Origin: Bacteroidetes bacterium UBA2475 | GTDB taxonomy: Bacteria; Bacteroidota; Bacteroidia; B-17B0; Aurantibacillaceae | Direction of reading: 5' to 3' | Assembly: GCA_002342065.1 (NCBI GenBank) | Contig: DDPF01000016.1 | Span: forward strand, 256,545-320,544 | Length of the DNA stretch: 64,000 nucleotides | In this document: in pieces, positions 8,610-17,511 of the stretch | Layout of the letters: every line of letters begins with the position of its first letter | Position numbering within the stretch: the stretch's first letter is position 1 | Position numbers and translations under genes: made by a program | The notes under the pieces: model-generated | Databases searched by the model: none | What the model saw: the letters and a program-made list of their open reading frames with translations, nothing else | What the model was told of the DNA's origin: nothing

Positions 8610-8893
8610 AGTTTCACCGAATGTATGCGATGAATTGGAATAACAACTCCTTGTTTTAGAATAACTCTTTTATCGGTTATACCCCAAACAGTTGTTTCCA
8701 CAACTTTGCATGATGCATCATCCTCAAAATAAATTCTGATCTTTGAATGTTCCCTGTTACCTAAAGTAAGAGCTTTATCCAGTTCTGCTAATCTCTCTTT
8801 TCTCTTTTCAAGATCATGTAAAACTTCAGTTGATGGGAATTTTAAGTTTTCAATTTCTTCTTTTTCTATCTGTTGAAATTCTGCTATAACCAT
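8606..8893 (-). CDS. Small conserved hypothetical protein
   Basis: A 95-residue soluble protein. The first half is a charged, probably helical region (EFQQIEKEEIENLKF, EKRKERLAELDKALTLG); the second half is beta-rich (KIRIYFEDDASCKVVETTVW, ending IPIHRIHSVKL). I believe it belongs to a small conserved Bacteroidota family but know no function. The ATG start is clear, and its end overlaps cdsA on the opposite strand by four bases. It lies in the same orientation as the PH-like and tilS genes but is separated from them by 83 bases. Confidence 0.6.
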   Translation of the reverse strand: MVIAEFQQIEKEEIENLKFPSTEVLHDLEKRKERLAELDKALTLGNREHSKIRIYFEDDASCKVVETTVWGITDKRVILKQGVVIPIHRIHSVKL

Positions 8894-8976
8894 GTTGTTT
8901 TGGGATTAAAAATTAATTAATAAGAGATAACTGTTTATTTGAAACGCTTAAAGTACGAAAAGGTTTCAGATGTTAA

Positions 8977-9513
8977 TTATTTTATCTGACTTTTTAGGAT
9001 CTTAAATAATTCAGTTGATTTTTGACTTCCGATTCTGTACGTAAATCCATCATTATCAACTAATTCTATAAATTCCTCGCCGCTGGTATAAAATCTTATG
9101 ATTCCCTTATTATGAAGGTTATAAACAGCCCTGCGGAGAATATTTTTCTTGTAACGGCTTTTTCGCATCGATACAATGTTTTTTAGGTCTATTTTAACTT
9201 TGCGGGCCGTCCAAAAGCCATCAATAATAATATAACCATTGTATACTTTTATTTGTGTATGTAGGATGTATGTTAAACCGGTTGAAAAAATTAAAATACT
9301 AACACCAACAATAAAAAAGATCAAGCCCGACTCGTTAATGTTTTGAATAGGGTAGGAACCAATTTTCACAAAAGATACCTGCACTGGTTTTGGGTTTTCG
9401 CTCCAGTAATAAGCAATAAAACAAAACAGCGTAATTAACGAACGAATAACAATGCTGAGGCGGTTGTGGCCCATGTATTGTTTTTCTTCAAACAATATTT
9501 CGTTCTTACTCAA
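8977..9513 (-). CDS. Membrane protein with PH-like C-terminal domain, unknown function
   Basis: A 178-residue protein with two hydrophobic helices near residues 18-38 and 64-84. The beta-rich region that follows (KVYNGYIIIDGFWTARKVKI, then RIGSQKSTELFKIL at the C-terminus) resembles a bacterial PH-like domain as found in YdbS/YdbT-type proteins. The start is TTG, overlapping the last eight bases of tilS upstream on the same strand, which indicates translational coupling. Function unknown. Confidence 0.65.
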   Translation of the reverse strand: MSKNEILFEEKQYMGHNRLSIVIRSLITLFCFIAYYWSENPKPVQVSFVKIGSYPIQNINESGLIFFIVGVSILIFSTGLTYILHTQIKVYNGYIIIDGFWTARKVKIDLKNIVSMRKSRYKKNILRRAVYNLHNKGIIRFYTSGEEFIELVDNDGFTYRIGSQKSTELFKILKSQIK

Positions 9514-10825
9514 CTAAGGTTAGTTTTAAAAGGTTATTTTTTTTAGTCTCTATCTTATAACGGTCATCACTGCGGTGACCCATTACCCAAATAATATCGC
9601 CATTGCCGTTCTCTAACAAACGACAATTTTCTTTTTCAAAAGCGTTCAGTTTTTGGTCTTTTAAAAAATCGCTTATAAGTTTAAAGCCTTTCATACCAAA
9701 GGGCCTGAACTTATCACCGGTTTGTTTTTGACGAATGGTTAACGGAAAAATAAGTTTGTTCTTTTCAATAACAAGTTCGTTATTTTGTATAGACTTAAAT
9801 TCTTTAATTTCCTCCAGCTTTAACAGATCAAAACTTTTTAACTCATTTAAAGAATTAAGCCTGATAGATTCAGAAGTCTTTTCAACGCCGGGCTTAATTA
9901 TGATCAGTTTCCTATCTATAGTTAAAGTAAAACTTGAAGTAAAGAAGAGTTTTCCTGTTTCTCCGTTTTCAATAAGATTGGTTCTAATATCAGTTATTTG
10001 ACTTAAGGTAAAACCAAAAGACTCCAAAATATGATGCAGCAAGGTTTGTAGGTGTTTTTCCTTTTTTAATTTAAGCTTATCAATTACAACCTGCGTTCCT
10101 TTTTTTGAGACAAGCAGTTTGGTCTTTTCTGTCAAAAACTCATTTACAATTTCAGCTTCTTCTTTAAAATTAGCCACATTGTTTAAGAAGGTCTGCTCAA
10201 GATTGGGATGTATTTTTTTTAGCTTTGGCAATACTTCCAGCCTTAAGAGATTACGTTCGTATTTTGCCTCCAGGTTACTCTTATCTGTTCGGTAGCTTAT
10301 TTTTTCCTTTTTGGCAAAAGCGTTTATCTCCTCTTTTGTAAAGTTTAAAAGTGGTCTAACAATATTCCCCGTTTTTTCTGGAATACCTTTTAAACCTTTA
10401 ATGCCGGTACCGCGCAAAAGATTAATGAAAACCGTTTCAATAACATCGTTAGCGTGATGCGCTGTAACCAAAAAGTCAAATTTATTTTTTTTGATCAGTT
10501 CATTGAACCAATCATATCTTAAGTCACGCGCGGCCATTTGCACACTTACCCTGTTTTTTTTGCAGTAGGCTTCAACGTCAAAAGCCTGAACATAAAATTT
10601 CACATCCAATTCTTTTGCTAAAGCTTTGCAAAAAGCTTCATCGGCATCACTATCTTTTCCTCTTAATTTAAAATTGCAGTGCGCCAACGAAAAATTAAAA
10701 CCGGCTTTTTTTAAGAGATGTGCCAAAACAACAGAATCAATACCGCCACTAATAGCTAATAAGAGCGAATGCTTCTTGCTAAAAAGTTGATTTTTAAGTA
10801 TGTTTGATTCAATTTTTTTTTGCAC
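9506..10825 (-). CDS. tilS: tRNA(Ile)-lysidine synthase
   Basis: TilS attaches lysine to C34 of the minor tRNA-Ile(CAU), switching it from Met to Ile identity; it is essential in most bacteria. The 439-residue protein has the N-type ATP pyrophosphatase loop SGGIDS at residues 26-31, then CNFKLRGKDSDADE and TAHHANDVIETVFINLLRGTG, all typical of TilS, and a C-terminal domain ending in RPFGMKGFKLISDFLKDQK. The start is GTG at 10823-10825; the codon before it is TAG, so no longer form exists. Confidence 0.96.
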   Translation of the reverse strand: MQKKIESNILKNQLFSKKHSLLLAISGGIDSVVLAHLLKKAGFNFSLAHCNFKLRGKDSDADEAFCKALAKELDVKFYVQAFDVEAYCKKNRVSVQMAARDLRYDWFNELIKKNKFDFLVTAHHANDVIETVFINLLRGTGIKGLKGIPEKTGNIVRPLLNFTKEEINAFAKKEKISYRTDKSNLEAKYERNLLRLEVLPKLKKIHPNLEQTFLNNVANFKEEAEIVNEFLTEKTKLLVSKKGTQVVIDKLKLKKEKHLQTLLHHILESFGFTLSQITDIRTNLIENGETGKLFFTSSFTLTIDRKLIIIKPGVEKTSESIRLNSLNELKSFDLLKLEEIKEFKSIQNNELVIEKNKLIFPLTIRQKQTGDKFRPFGMKGFKLISDFLKDQKLNAFEKENCRLLENGNGDIIWVMGHRSDDRYKIETKKNNLLKLTLVE

Positions 10826-10842
10826 CTAACAAAGGTAATAAA

Positions 10843-11451
10843 ATGGCAGTACCAAAGCACGTAGCAGACGCATCTTTAAAAATAAGCGACTACATTGATA
10901 ATTTGCCGGATTGGAGCCAAAAGATCTGTAAACGCCTGCGCACCATCATACTTAAAGCAGATCCAAAACTAATTGAAGACTGGAAATGGGGCCCAAATTA
11001 TTATCTGGAAGGTATGGTTTGCGGTTATGCCGGCTTTCAAAAACACGTTAATTTTGTTTTCTTTAAAGGCATTTTATTAAAAGACAAAAGAAAGCTTCTT
11101 TATTTAAATGAAGGAAGTGTAAATACCCGTAATTTTAGGTTTAAGGATGTTAAAGAAATTGATGAAGACATTATTTTGGAGTATGTAATAGAAGCTATTG
11201 ATCTCAATAAAGCCGGAAAAAAAATTATTGTTCCAAAAAACAGAACCGTTGAAGTAGCTAACGATATTAAAAGAGAGTTTAAGCTGGCAGGTGTTTTAAA
11301 CTATTTTGAGACTTTGGCCTATTCGCATAAGAACGAATACATAAGATGGATAGATAGCGCTAAACGAGAAGAAACCCGCAAAAGCAGGATAGTTAAAGCT
11401 GTTGTAATGATTGGCAATAGAGAAACAATGATGACTAAGTATAAAAAATGA
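10843..11451 (+). CDS. YdeI/DUF1801-like protein
   Basis: A 202-residue soluble protein starting at ATG 10843 (MAVPKHVADASL). The opening ISDYIDNLPDWSQKICKRLR, the WKWGPNYYLEGMVCGYAGFQKHV core and the C-terminal FKLAGVLNYFETLAYSHKNEYIRWI block of the YdeI/OmdA type match the DUF1801 plus bacteriocin-protection C-terminal arrangement. The biochemical role of this family is unsettled. The longer in-frame start at 10804 would overlap the start of tilS on the other strand and is disfavoured. Confidence 0.78.
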   Translation: MAVPKHVADASLKISDYIDNLPDWSQKICKRLRTIILKADPKLIEDWKWGPNYYLEGMVCGYAGFQKHVNFVFFKGILLKDKRKLLYLNEGSVNTRNFRFKDVKEIDEDIILEYVIEAIDLNKAGKKIIVPKNRTVEVANDIKREFKLAGVLNYFETLAYSHKNEYIRWIDSAKREETRKSRIVKAVVMIGNRETMMTKYKK

Positions 11452-11483
11452 TAAAGATCCTATCTTATTATTTATCTTTTGAA

Positions 11484-11491
11484 TAAATTTG
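11484..11491 (+). promoter_or_regulatory. Bacteroidota -7 box for kynurenine monooxygenase gene
   Basis: TAAATTTG, an exact TAnnTTTG match, ends 20 bases before the ATG at 11512. The region just upstream is AT-rich and contains a second TTTG-like stretch. Confidence 0.55.
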
Positions 11492-11511
11492 AAAATTAAT
11501 AAAAATCAGAA

Positions 11512-12855
11512 ATGGGTAAAAGTGTTACTATAGTTGGAGCCGGTTTAGTTGGATCGTTATTATCAATTTACCTTGCTAAAAAGGGATACAAGATCAATAT
11601 ATATGAGCGCAGGCCTGATATGCGCAAAACAACTATGTCAGCGGGAAAATCAATTAACCTGGCGTTAAGCGATCGCGGCTGGAGAGGACTGGAGGGCATT
11701 GGTATTGCCGATGAGATAAAAAAGATCGCCATCCCCATGTACGGACGTTTTATACATCATAAAGACGGAACGAACGCTTACCAGCCTTACGGTAAAGATA
11801 ACCAGGCTATTTATTCGGTTTCGCGCGCGGAAATAAACATGAAATTGATGGATCTTGCCGAACAGCAGCCTAACGTAAAAATTCATTTTGAAAAACGCTG
11901 TACCAGCATTGACAGAAATAAATTAGAGTCGTCGTTTGAAGATAATAACACCCACAAGATCGAAACTACTCAATCGGACCTGCTTTTTGGAGCCGATGGT
12001 GCTTTTGCTGCCTCGCGTTTAAACATGCAATTAAACAATGATAGGTTTGAATACAACCAACATTATATTGAAAGCGGATATAAAGAACTAATTATTCCAC
12101 CGGGTAAGAACGGCGAATTTTTATTGGAGAAGAATGCTCTTCATATCTGGCCTCGTGGCAGTTTTATGATGATAGCGCTTCCAAACCCAGATGGTAACTT
12201 TACCTGTACTTTGTTCTTACCTTTTGAAGGCGAAAAATCTTTTGCTAATTTAAAGACCAAAGAAGCGGTAAAAAAATTCTTTGAGGAGGAGTTTGCGAGT
12301 GCCGTGCCTTTAATGCCAACGTTGATAGAAGATTTTATGAATAACCCGGTTGCATCTTTGGTAACTGTAAAATGTTTTCCATGGACCTTTGATAATAAGA
12401 TCGGCTTGATCGGCGATGCGGCGCATGCAATTGTTCCGTTTTACGGTCAGGGCATGAATTGTGGTTTTGAAGATTGTGTAGTTTTAAATGAATTGGTTAC
12501 AAAACATAATGATGATTGGGATAAGATCTTTCCTGAATATCAAAGTTTGCGTAAGCCCGATGCTGATGCAATTGCTGATCTAGCAATTGGTAATTTTATT
12601 GAGATGCGCGATAAAACAGCAGACCCTAAATTTTTATTACAGAAAAAGATAGAAGCAGCTTTCTCACAAAAGCATCCCGATAAATGGATCCCGCTATACA
12701 GCATGGTTACTTATACGCCTAGCATACGTTACAGTAAAGCTTTAAGTGAAGGTAAAAAACAGCAGGCCATAATGGATAAAATTATGGCTATGCCAAATAT
12801 TGAAGCCAATTGGGATTCAAAAGAAGTAGAAACAGAAATTTTAAAACAATTGTAA
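11512..12855 (+). CDS. kmo: Kynurenine 3-monooxygenase
   Basis: This FAD-dependent enzyme hydroxylates L-kynurenine to 3-hydroxykynurenine with NADPH and O2, in tryptophan breakdown or NAD synthesis from tryptophan. The 447-residue protein has the FAD dinucleotide fold GAGLVG at residues 9-14, the KMO-specific GKSINLALSDRGWRGL and GRFIHHKDG blocks, and the second FAD motif GLIGDAAHAIVPFYGQGMNCG. Length is normal. No other kynurenine-pathway gene (kynU, haao, kynA) lies in the window, so the pathway would have to be completed elsewhere. It has its own promoter and is followed directly by mgtC. Confidence 0.95.
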   Translation: MGKSVTIVGAGLVGSLLSIYLAKKGYKINIYERRPDMRKTTMSAGKSINLALSDRGWRGLEGIGIADEIKKIAIPMYGRFIHHKDGTNAYQPYGKDNQAIYSVSRAEINMKLMDLAEQQPNVKIHFEKRCTSIDRNKLESSFEDNNTHKIETTQSDLLFGADGAFAASRLNMQLNNDRFEYNQHYIESGYKELIIPPGKNGEFLLEKNALHIWPRGSFMMIALPNPDGNFTCTLFLPFEGEKSFANLKTKEAVKKFFEEEFASAVPLMPTLIEDFMNNPVASLVTVKCFPWTFDNKIGLIGDAAHAIVPFYGQGMNCGFEDCVVLNELVTKHNDDWDKIFPEYQSLRKPDADAIADLAIGNFIEMRDKTADPKFLLQKKIEAAFSQKHPDKWIPLYSMVTYTPSIRYSKALSEGKKQQAIMDKIMAMPNIEANWDSKEVETEILKQL

Positions 12856-12856
12856 A

Positions 12857-13504
12857 GTGACCTTCGATTACGATTTTATATTTAGTAACTCTGTGAAACT
12901 TATTGTTTCTTTGGTATTAGGTGCTTTAATTGGTGCCGAGCGTGAATACAAAGGCCGTAATATTGGATTCAGAACCATTATTTTAATTACACTTGGTTCT
13001 ACACTATTTACAATTCTATCATTCATCTTAGGAAAAGATACCGATCCTGCGCGTATTGCTTCGAACATTGTAACCGGTGTTGGTTTTTTAGGTGCGGGTG
13101 CTATTTTCAGAGAAGGTGCCAATGTAAGAGGTATGACCACCGCTTCATTAATATGGATAAGTGCCGCTATTGGAATGGCTTGCGGTATAGCGCAATATGA
13201 GTTTGCCATATTGGTAACTTTTACAACCCTGGTAATTCTTTTGGGCTTTACCGGCGTACAAAAATTTATAGATCGTTATAATCAGGAGCGGGTTTATAAA
13301 ATTATTATTGAAAATAACTTAGATTTAAAGATCGAGGTTGAAAAGAAAATTACTTCTTTCAGATTAAAACATCAATGGATGCGTCAGTCAAAATCAAATA
13401 ACGATCTCGTTATTGAATATGAAGTAAGAGGAGCTGAGTTAAATCACGAGGCCTTTATAAATCATCTTAGTTCAAACCCTGATATAAAAAGTTTCGATGT
13501 TTAG
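12857..13504 (+). CDS. MgtC/SapB family membrane protein
   Basis: A 215-residue protein with four or five N-terminal helices and the MgtC/SapB signature LVLGALIGAEREYKGR, then the GFLGAGAIFREG and VRGMTTASLIWISAAIGMA blocks. The C-terminal part of about residues 145-215 is soluble and ACT-like in pattern. MgtC proteins are linked to growth in low magnesium and to ATP-synthase modulation in pathogens; here the role is open. The start is GTG, one base after the kmo stop, so the two are likely co-transcribed. Confidence 0.9.
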   Translation: MTFDYDFIFSNSVKLIVSLVLGALIGAEREYKGRNIGFRTIILITLGSTLFTILSFILGKDTDPARIASNIVTGVGFLGAGAIFREGANVRGMTTASLIWISAAIGMACGIAQYEFAILVTFTTLVILLGFTGVQKFIDRYNQERVYKIIIENNLDLKIEVEKKITSFRLKHQWMRQSKSNNDLVIEYEVRGAELNHEAFINHLSSNPDIKSFDV

Positions 13505-13547
13505 TATAAATAGCTGTAAATCAGTTATTTAAAATTGTTATTTAGCA

Positions 13548-13576
13548 GTAACTTTATTGCCCATCATCCGTCTTAC
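13548..13576 (+). promoter_or_regulatory. ECF-type promoter upstream of the sigma factor gene
   Basis: GTAACTTT (13548-13555), 13 bases, then CGTCTTAC (13569-13576), 11 bases before the TTG start. These match typical ECF -35 (GTAAC/GGAAC) and -10 (CGTC) elements. The same pair recurs at 18963-18992, so the sigma factor probably activates itself. Confidence 0.6.
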
Positions 13577-13587
13577 TATTAAATAAA

Positions 13588-14073
13588 TTGAATTTAGCAG
13601 AATATAATCAATGTGTAGATAACCATGCAGATGGTGTGTACCGTTTTGTATTAAAACAAATTCGCGATAAAGATGCCGCTAAAGACATTGTGCAGGATTC
13701 TTTTGAGAAGATGTGGCGCAAGGTTGAAAGTATTGATGGGACAAAAGCTAAAACTTATTTATTTACTACGGCTTACCATACCTTGGTTGATTATACCCGC
13801 AAAAATTCTAAAAGCGCGAAGATGAATGAGGTAGATCTTAATAACCATACGCACAGCACACAGTACTCGGACCTAAAGGAAATATTGAATCAAGGATTAG
13901 AGCAATTACCGGAGATCCAAAAAACAGTGTTGTTGTTACGCGATTATGAAGGTTATGATTATGCTGAGATAGGGGAGATAACCCAATTAACAGAAAGCCA
14001 GGTTAAAGTTTACATTTTTAGGGCAAGAACATTTTTAAAGAATTATATAGGCAAGGTGGAAGCAGTTATTTAA
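13588..14073 (+). CDS. ECF RNA polymerase sigma factor
   Basis: A 161-residue sigma-70 family protein of ECF size. Region 2 is seen in GVYRFVLKQIRDKDAAKDIV and the QDSFEKMWRKV stretch, and region 4 in LEQLPEIQKTVLLLRDYEGY, then AEIGEITQLTESQVKVYIFRAR, the helix-turn-helix for the -35 element. The start is TTG at 13588. The stop overlaps the next ATG as TAATG, the usual coupling with an anti-sigma gene. The ECF-type promoter directly upstream suggests autoregulation. Confidence 0.92.
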   Translation: MNLAEYNQCVDNHADGVYRFVLKQIRDKDAAKDIVQDSFEKMWRKVESIDGTKAKTYLFTTAYHTLVDYTRKNSKSAKMNEVDLNNHTHSTQYSDLKEILNQGLEQLPEIQKTVLLLRDYEGYDYAEIGEITQLTESQVKVYIFRARTFLKNYIGKVEAVI

Positions 14074-15338
14074 TGGGCAAGATTAATATACATAATTACG
14101 AAGCGTTCTTAATAGATTACCTGGATGGTAACCTTAACGAGTCCGTTGTTGCTGAATTAAAGGCTTTTGTATTTGCCAATCCGCAATTACAAATTGATCT
14201 GAATGATCTTGATCTGCCTTCATTTGCCGATGAGGTGGTGAGTATTGATTTTAAGGAAGACCTAAAAAAAAATACATCTTATAGTGAAGATGAAGAATTA
14301 ATTTATTATTTGGAGAATAACTTACCTGAAGCTGATAGAAAAGTAGTTGAGCGTAAATTATTAACTGATAAGGATTTAGCGGCTAAGTTAGAAGCCTACA
14401 AAAAAACAATTTTAAAAGGAGAAGAAGAGGTTTTTGTTACAAAGAACAGCTTGTATAAAACAGAAAATGATCTTGTTTTAAATAATGTTACCCTTGCTTA
14501 TGTAGAAGGTCAATTAAGTAATGCAGAAAAATTGCAGTTTGAAAAGGAACTTAAAACAGATACTATTCTTCAAAAAGAAGTTTCTCTTTATAAGAAAACA
14601 AAATTAGAAATTGATGCAGCGATAGTTTTTCCGGATAAGGAAGCTTTGAAAAAAGAAGCAAGAGTTATTGCTCTATTTAATTTCAGAACGGTTACTTCTA
14701 TTGCCGCTGCCATTTTATTAATAATTGGTTTGGCATTTGTTTTTAATTATTACACTTCAAAACCAAATCCTACAAAAGAATTGGCAAAAAACAATTTTGA
14801 TAAAACGTCAAAAAATATTGATAATCAAATAGTTAAAGAAGTTGATTCAAGTAGTAGATTAAACGAGATCATTCCTGAAAATTCTAATTTTGTTGCAAAG
14901 AATACCAATATTGGAGCGAAAAATAATAGCATCAAAATTAAAAAAGATCCTTCACTTGAATTGAACGAACCAAAAACAAACTCTGTTGTTGAGGTAAATA
15001 AACAGGAAGAGAAGAATGATTCCTTTATTAATAAAGAATTTAACGAACCTAAGAATGTTATTGTAAAAAATAATTCTGGTATTGATACAACTAAAGTAGC
15101 AATAGCTAATGTTAATAGTCAGCCTAAATATTCAAAACAAACTTATTTGATAACTGAAGAGGGAGACGCAGATGATGAACCAGTTGTTGCTGCCCCTGTA
15201 AAAAAAGGTTTTTGGGCGCGTGCGGTTAAGATCGCGAAACAAGCCAATAAGTTGGGTGTTAAGTCGCTTGATGGCGATGAAAGCCAGGGTAAGAACTACT
15301 CGCTTTCTTTTAATGCTTTTAGTGTAGAGAAGCGTTAG
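14073..15338 (+). CDS. Probable membrane-bound anti-sigma factor with three repeat modules
   Basis: A 421-residue protein coupled to the ECF sigma gene. Three similar helical modules lie before a single transmembrane helix at about residues 207-227: near 8-45 (NYEAFLIDYLDGNLNES), 73-110 (EELIYYLENNLPEADRK) and 136-175 (VTLAYVEGQLSNAEKLQ). Each has the aromatic, then D/E-G/N-N/Q-L, then helix pattern of anti-sigma modules, but none has the HxxxCxxC zinc motif. The periplasmic part (about 230-421) is Lys/Asn-rich with little structure and ends in NYSLSFNAFSVEKR. By position and topology it probably holds the sigma factor at the membrane; this is inference. Confidence 0.72.
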   Translation: MGKINIHNYEAFLIDYLDGNLNESVVAELKAFVFANPQLQIDLNDLDLPSFADEVVSIDFKEDLKKNTSYSEDEELIYYLENNLPEADRKVVERKLLTDKDLAAKLEAYKKTILKGEEEVFVTKNSLYKTENDLVLNNVTLAYVEGQLSNAEKLQFEKELKTDTILQKEVSLYKKTKLEIDAAIVFPDKEALKKEARVIALFNFRTVTSIAAAILLIIGLAFVFNYYTSKPNPTKELAKNNFDKTSKNIDNQIVKEVDSSSRLNEIIPENSNFVAKNTNIGAKNNSIKIKKDPSLELNEPKTNSVVEVNKQEEKNDSFINKEFNEPKNVIVKNNSGIDTTKVAIANVNSQPKYSKQTYLITEEGDADDEPVVAAPVKKGFWARAVKIAKQANKLGVKSLDGDESQGKNYSLSFNAFSVEKR

Positions 15339-15591
15339 TCTATTAAATTTTTCGCTGAGTAGATTTATTGTTAACGCTAGTTTTTAAGATAAAACATTGG
15401 TCTAAGGGGTGGGTGTAAAATCCACATTATGCTATAACTCTATTATTTGACGAGGAATTTTCCTTATCCAAGTTGTCACTTTTCGCAACAGGCGGTGTTT
15501 TTATGTTGGCAAAAAAGAGAACTTAATTTTCATTAATTATTTTAAATTTTATTATCTTACCACCCATAATAATAACTAAAAAGAATAAACC

Positions 15592-17409
15592 ATGAAAAAT
15601 AAACTATTAAAAATTTTCACTTTAATAAGTTTGTCTGCAAGCATTAATTTAAACGCTCAAACACAAACTTTTAATTATACCGGATCCGTGCAGAATTTTA
15701 CTGTTCCTGTTGGCGTAACATCTATTACCGTAGATGCCTCTGGTGCTCAAGGTAATGCCAATAATCTTAATAATGGCGTAGGTGGTTTAGGTGGGAGGGT
15801 TTTAGCAACACTATCAGTTACCCCTGGGGAAGTGTTACAAATAAAGGTTGGTGGCGGTGGTTCTGTTACAGCAACTGGCGGTTTTAATGGTGGTGGTACA
15901 ACACCTGCAGCAGATTGTGTGTCTGCAACCGGCGGCGGCGGCGGCGGAGCCAGCGATATTTTCAGATCTCCTTACACCTATAATTCTACTTTTGCTTTAG
16001 TTGTTGCTGGTGGCGGTGGCGGAGCAGGTGGTGCTCGAGTTGGTTCTTGCGGACCAGGTGGTGGTGGTGCAGGTGGTGGTGGTTGGTATGGCGGCGGCGG
16101 CGGCGGCGGCTATGATGGTTTAGGCGGTGGCGGTGGCACGCAAATTGCCGGTGGTGCTCTTGGTGCTTCTGGATTTTCTGGTGGCGGCAATGGTAGTGCA
16201 GGCGTACAAGGTTTAGCTGGAATTGGTGGGACATGTATTGCAAATGCCCAAACAGCCTCTGCAAATGGGCCAAATGGTGGTAATGGTGGTGGACTTACGG
16301 GAGCCAATGGCACTGGTGGTGGTTCTCTTTGGCGTGGCGGTTCAGGCGGTGGTGGTAGCAGTTTTGCAAATGCAGGTGCTACTAATGTAACGCATACTCA
16401 AGGTTTTAAAACAGGTAATGGTCAGATAATTATAAATTGGTCTGCTTGTTCTCCGGCAGCTGCGCCTACTCAAACTAATTCTACTCAAAATATTTGTGCT
16501 AATAATACAGCTTCGTTAAATGTTGTAGGCACTGGTACTGTAAATTGGTATGCAAGTTCAACGTCAACTATTAGTTTAGCAACAGGTTCTAATTATGTAA
16601 CCCCTCTATTAAGTTCAGGTAATTATACTTATTATGCTGCTTCTACAAATTCATGTGCAGAAGGTCCGCGAACTGGAATTACTGTTACAGTAAATGCTTT
16701 ACCAACAATTTCAATTTCTGGTGGTACAACAGCAGTTTGTGAAGGTACTTCAGTTAATTTAACCGCTAATGGTGCTAACACATATAGTTGGAACACCGGA
16801 GCAACAACTACAACTATTGCTCCAACTCCAACTACTAGCTTAACTTATACTGTTATTGGTACTTCTTCTGTTACTGGCTGTAGTTCGCAAGCAGTGCAAA
16901 GTGTTACTGTTAATGCTTTACCAAGCGTTTCAATTAGTGCTGCTCAATCTACAATTTGTATTAATTCTTCAACTGTTGCTTTAACAGTTAGCCCTGTGGG
17001 TGGTGTAATTACAGGTAGCAACGTATCGGGTAATGTATTTACACCTGGTGCAGTAGCTGGTACTTTTGTGCAAAATTATTCTTATACAAATACGGCAACC
17101 GGATGTTCTAATACTGCTGCTAGCTCTATTGTAGTTTCGTTATGTACTGGTTTACAATCAATAGCTAATAACCAACAATCAGCAATTAGCGTTTACCCTA
17201 ATCCAACCAATGGTAATATTACAGTTGAATTAGTTAACGGATTTACTAAGGAGATTAATGTAATGGATATTTCAGGTAGGATTATATTAACTTCAACTTC
17301 ATCTTTAGATAAATTAAATGTTGATATATCAACTTTATCAAATGGTATTTATTACATTAAAGTAATAAGCAACAATAAATTTGAAGTTATTAAAATTGTA
17401 AAACAATAA
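15592..17409 (+). CDS. Glycine-rich secreted protein with Ig-like repeats and T9SS sorting tail
   Basis: A 605-residue protein with a signal peptide ending near SINLNAQ. It opens with an FNYTGSVQNFTVPVGVTSI module, then a long glycine-rich region (about residues 60-275) as in bacterial glycine-rich surface proteins. Ig-like repeats with Cys pairs follow (TQNICANNTASLNV, GGTTAVCEGTSVNLTANGA). The last 80 residues are a type IX secretion sorting domain (ISVYPNPTNGNITVEL, MDISGRII, LSNGIYYIKV). It should be exported by T9SS and held at the surface or released. Seven consecutive GGC codons lie at 16090-16110. Confidence 0.85.
   Translation: MKNKLLKIFTLISLSASINLNAQTQTFNYTGSVQNFTVPVGVTSITVDASGAQGNANNLNNGVGGLGGRVLATLSVTPGEVLQIKVGGGGSVTATGGFNGGGTTPAADCVSATGGGGGGASDIFRSPYTYNSTFALVVAGGGGGAGGARVGSCGPGGGGAGGGGWYGGGGGGGYDGLGGGGGTQIAGGALGASGFSGGGNGSAGVQGLAGIGGTCIANAQTASANGPNGGNGGGLTGANGTGGGSLWRGGSGGGGSSFANAGATNVTHTQGFKTGNGQIIINWSACSPAAAPTQTNSTQNICANNTASLNVVGTGTVNWYASSTSTISLATGSNYVTPLLSSGNYTYYAASTNSCAEGPRTGITVTVNALPTISISGGTTAVCEGTSVNLTANGANTYSWNTGATTTTIAPTPTTSLTYTVIGTSSVTGCSSQAVQSVTVNALPSVSISAAQSTICINSSTVALTVSPVGGVITGSNVSGNVFTPGAVAGTFVQNYSYTNTATGCSNTAASSIVVSLCTGLQSIANNQQSAISVYPNPTNGNITVELVNGFTKEINVMDISGRIILTSTSSLDKLNVDISTLSNGIYYIKVISNNKFEVIKIVKQ
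16090..16110 (+). repeat. (GGC)7 trinucleotide tract inside a coding region
   Basis: Seven GGC codons in a row encode seven glycines, flanked by further GGT/GGC-rich sequence; a shorter run lies near 15932-15946. Such tracts can change length by whole codons without breaking the frame. Confidence 0.8.
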
Positions 17410-17423
17410 TAATTAAGTTTTGT

Positions 17424-17458
17424 AAAAAAGCCATTCTCTATTTGAGAATGGCTTTTTT
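17424..17458. terminator. Intrinsic terminator after the glycine-rich gene
   Basis: Perfect 15-bp stem (17424-17438 with 17444-17458) around a 5-base loop; the core is GCCATTCTC / GAGAATGGC, flanked by six A on the left and six T on the right. The A/T flanks make it usable on both strands. Confidence 0.9.
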
Positions 17459-17511
17459 GTTTTTAGAAATGCCCATATTATGTAATTATTGTTTTCCAGA
17501 TCTATCCCTTT

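Noticed and set aside
15480..15520. Possible third ECF promoter before the glycine-rich gene (TGTCACTTTT with a later CGGTGTTTTT)
   Set aside because: The -35 block has a mismatch to GTAACTTT and no CGTCTTAC follows at the right distance, so the similarity is too weak to claim.
15339..15591. Possible RNA gene in the spacer before the glycine-rich gene
   Set aside because: The G-rich part near 15408-15420 has no cloverleaf or strong hairpin partner; nothing beyond AT-rich sequence could be supported.
15986..16313. Two minus-strand ORFs rich in His/Arg and in Pro inside the glycine-rich gene
   Set aside because: They are mirror frames of GGN-repeat codons; His and Pro come from complementary CCN/CAC triplets. 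No start context or promoter.
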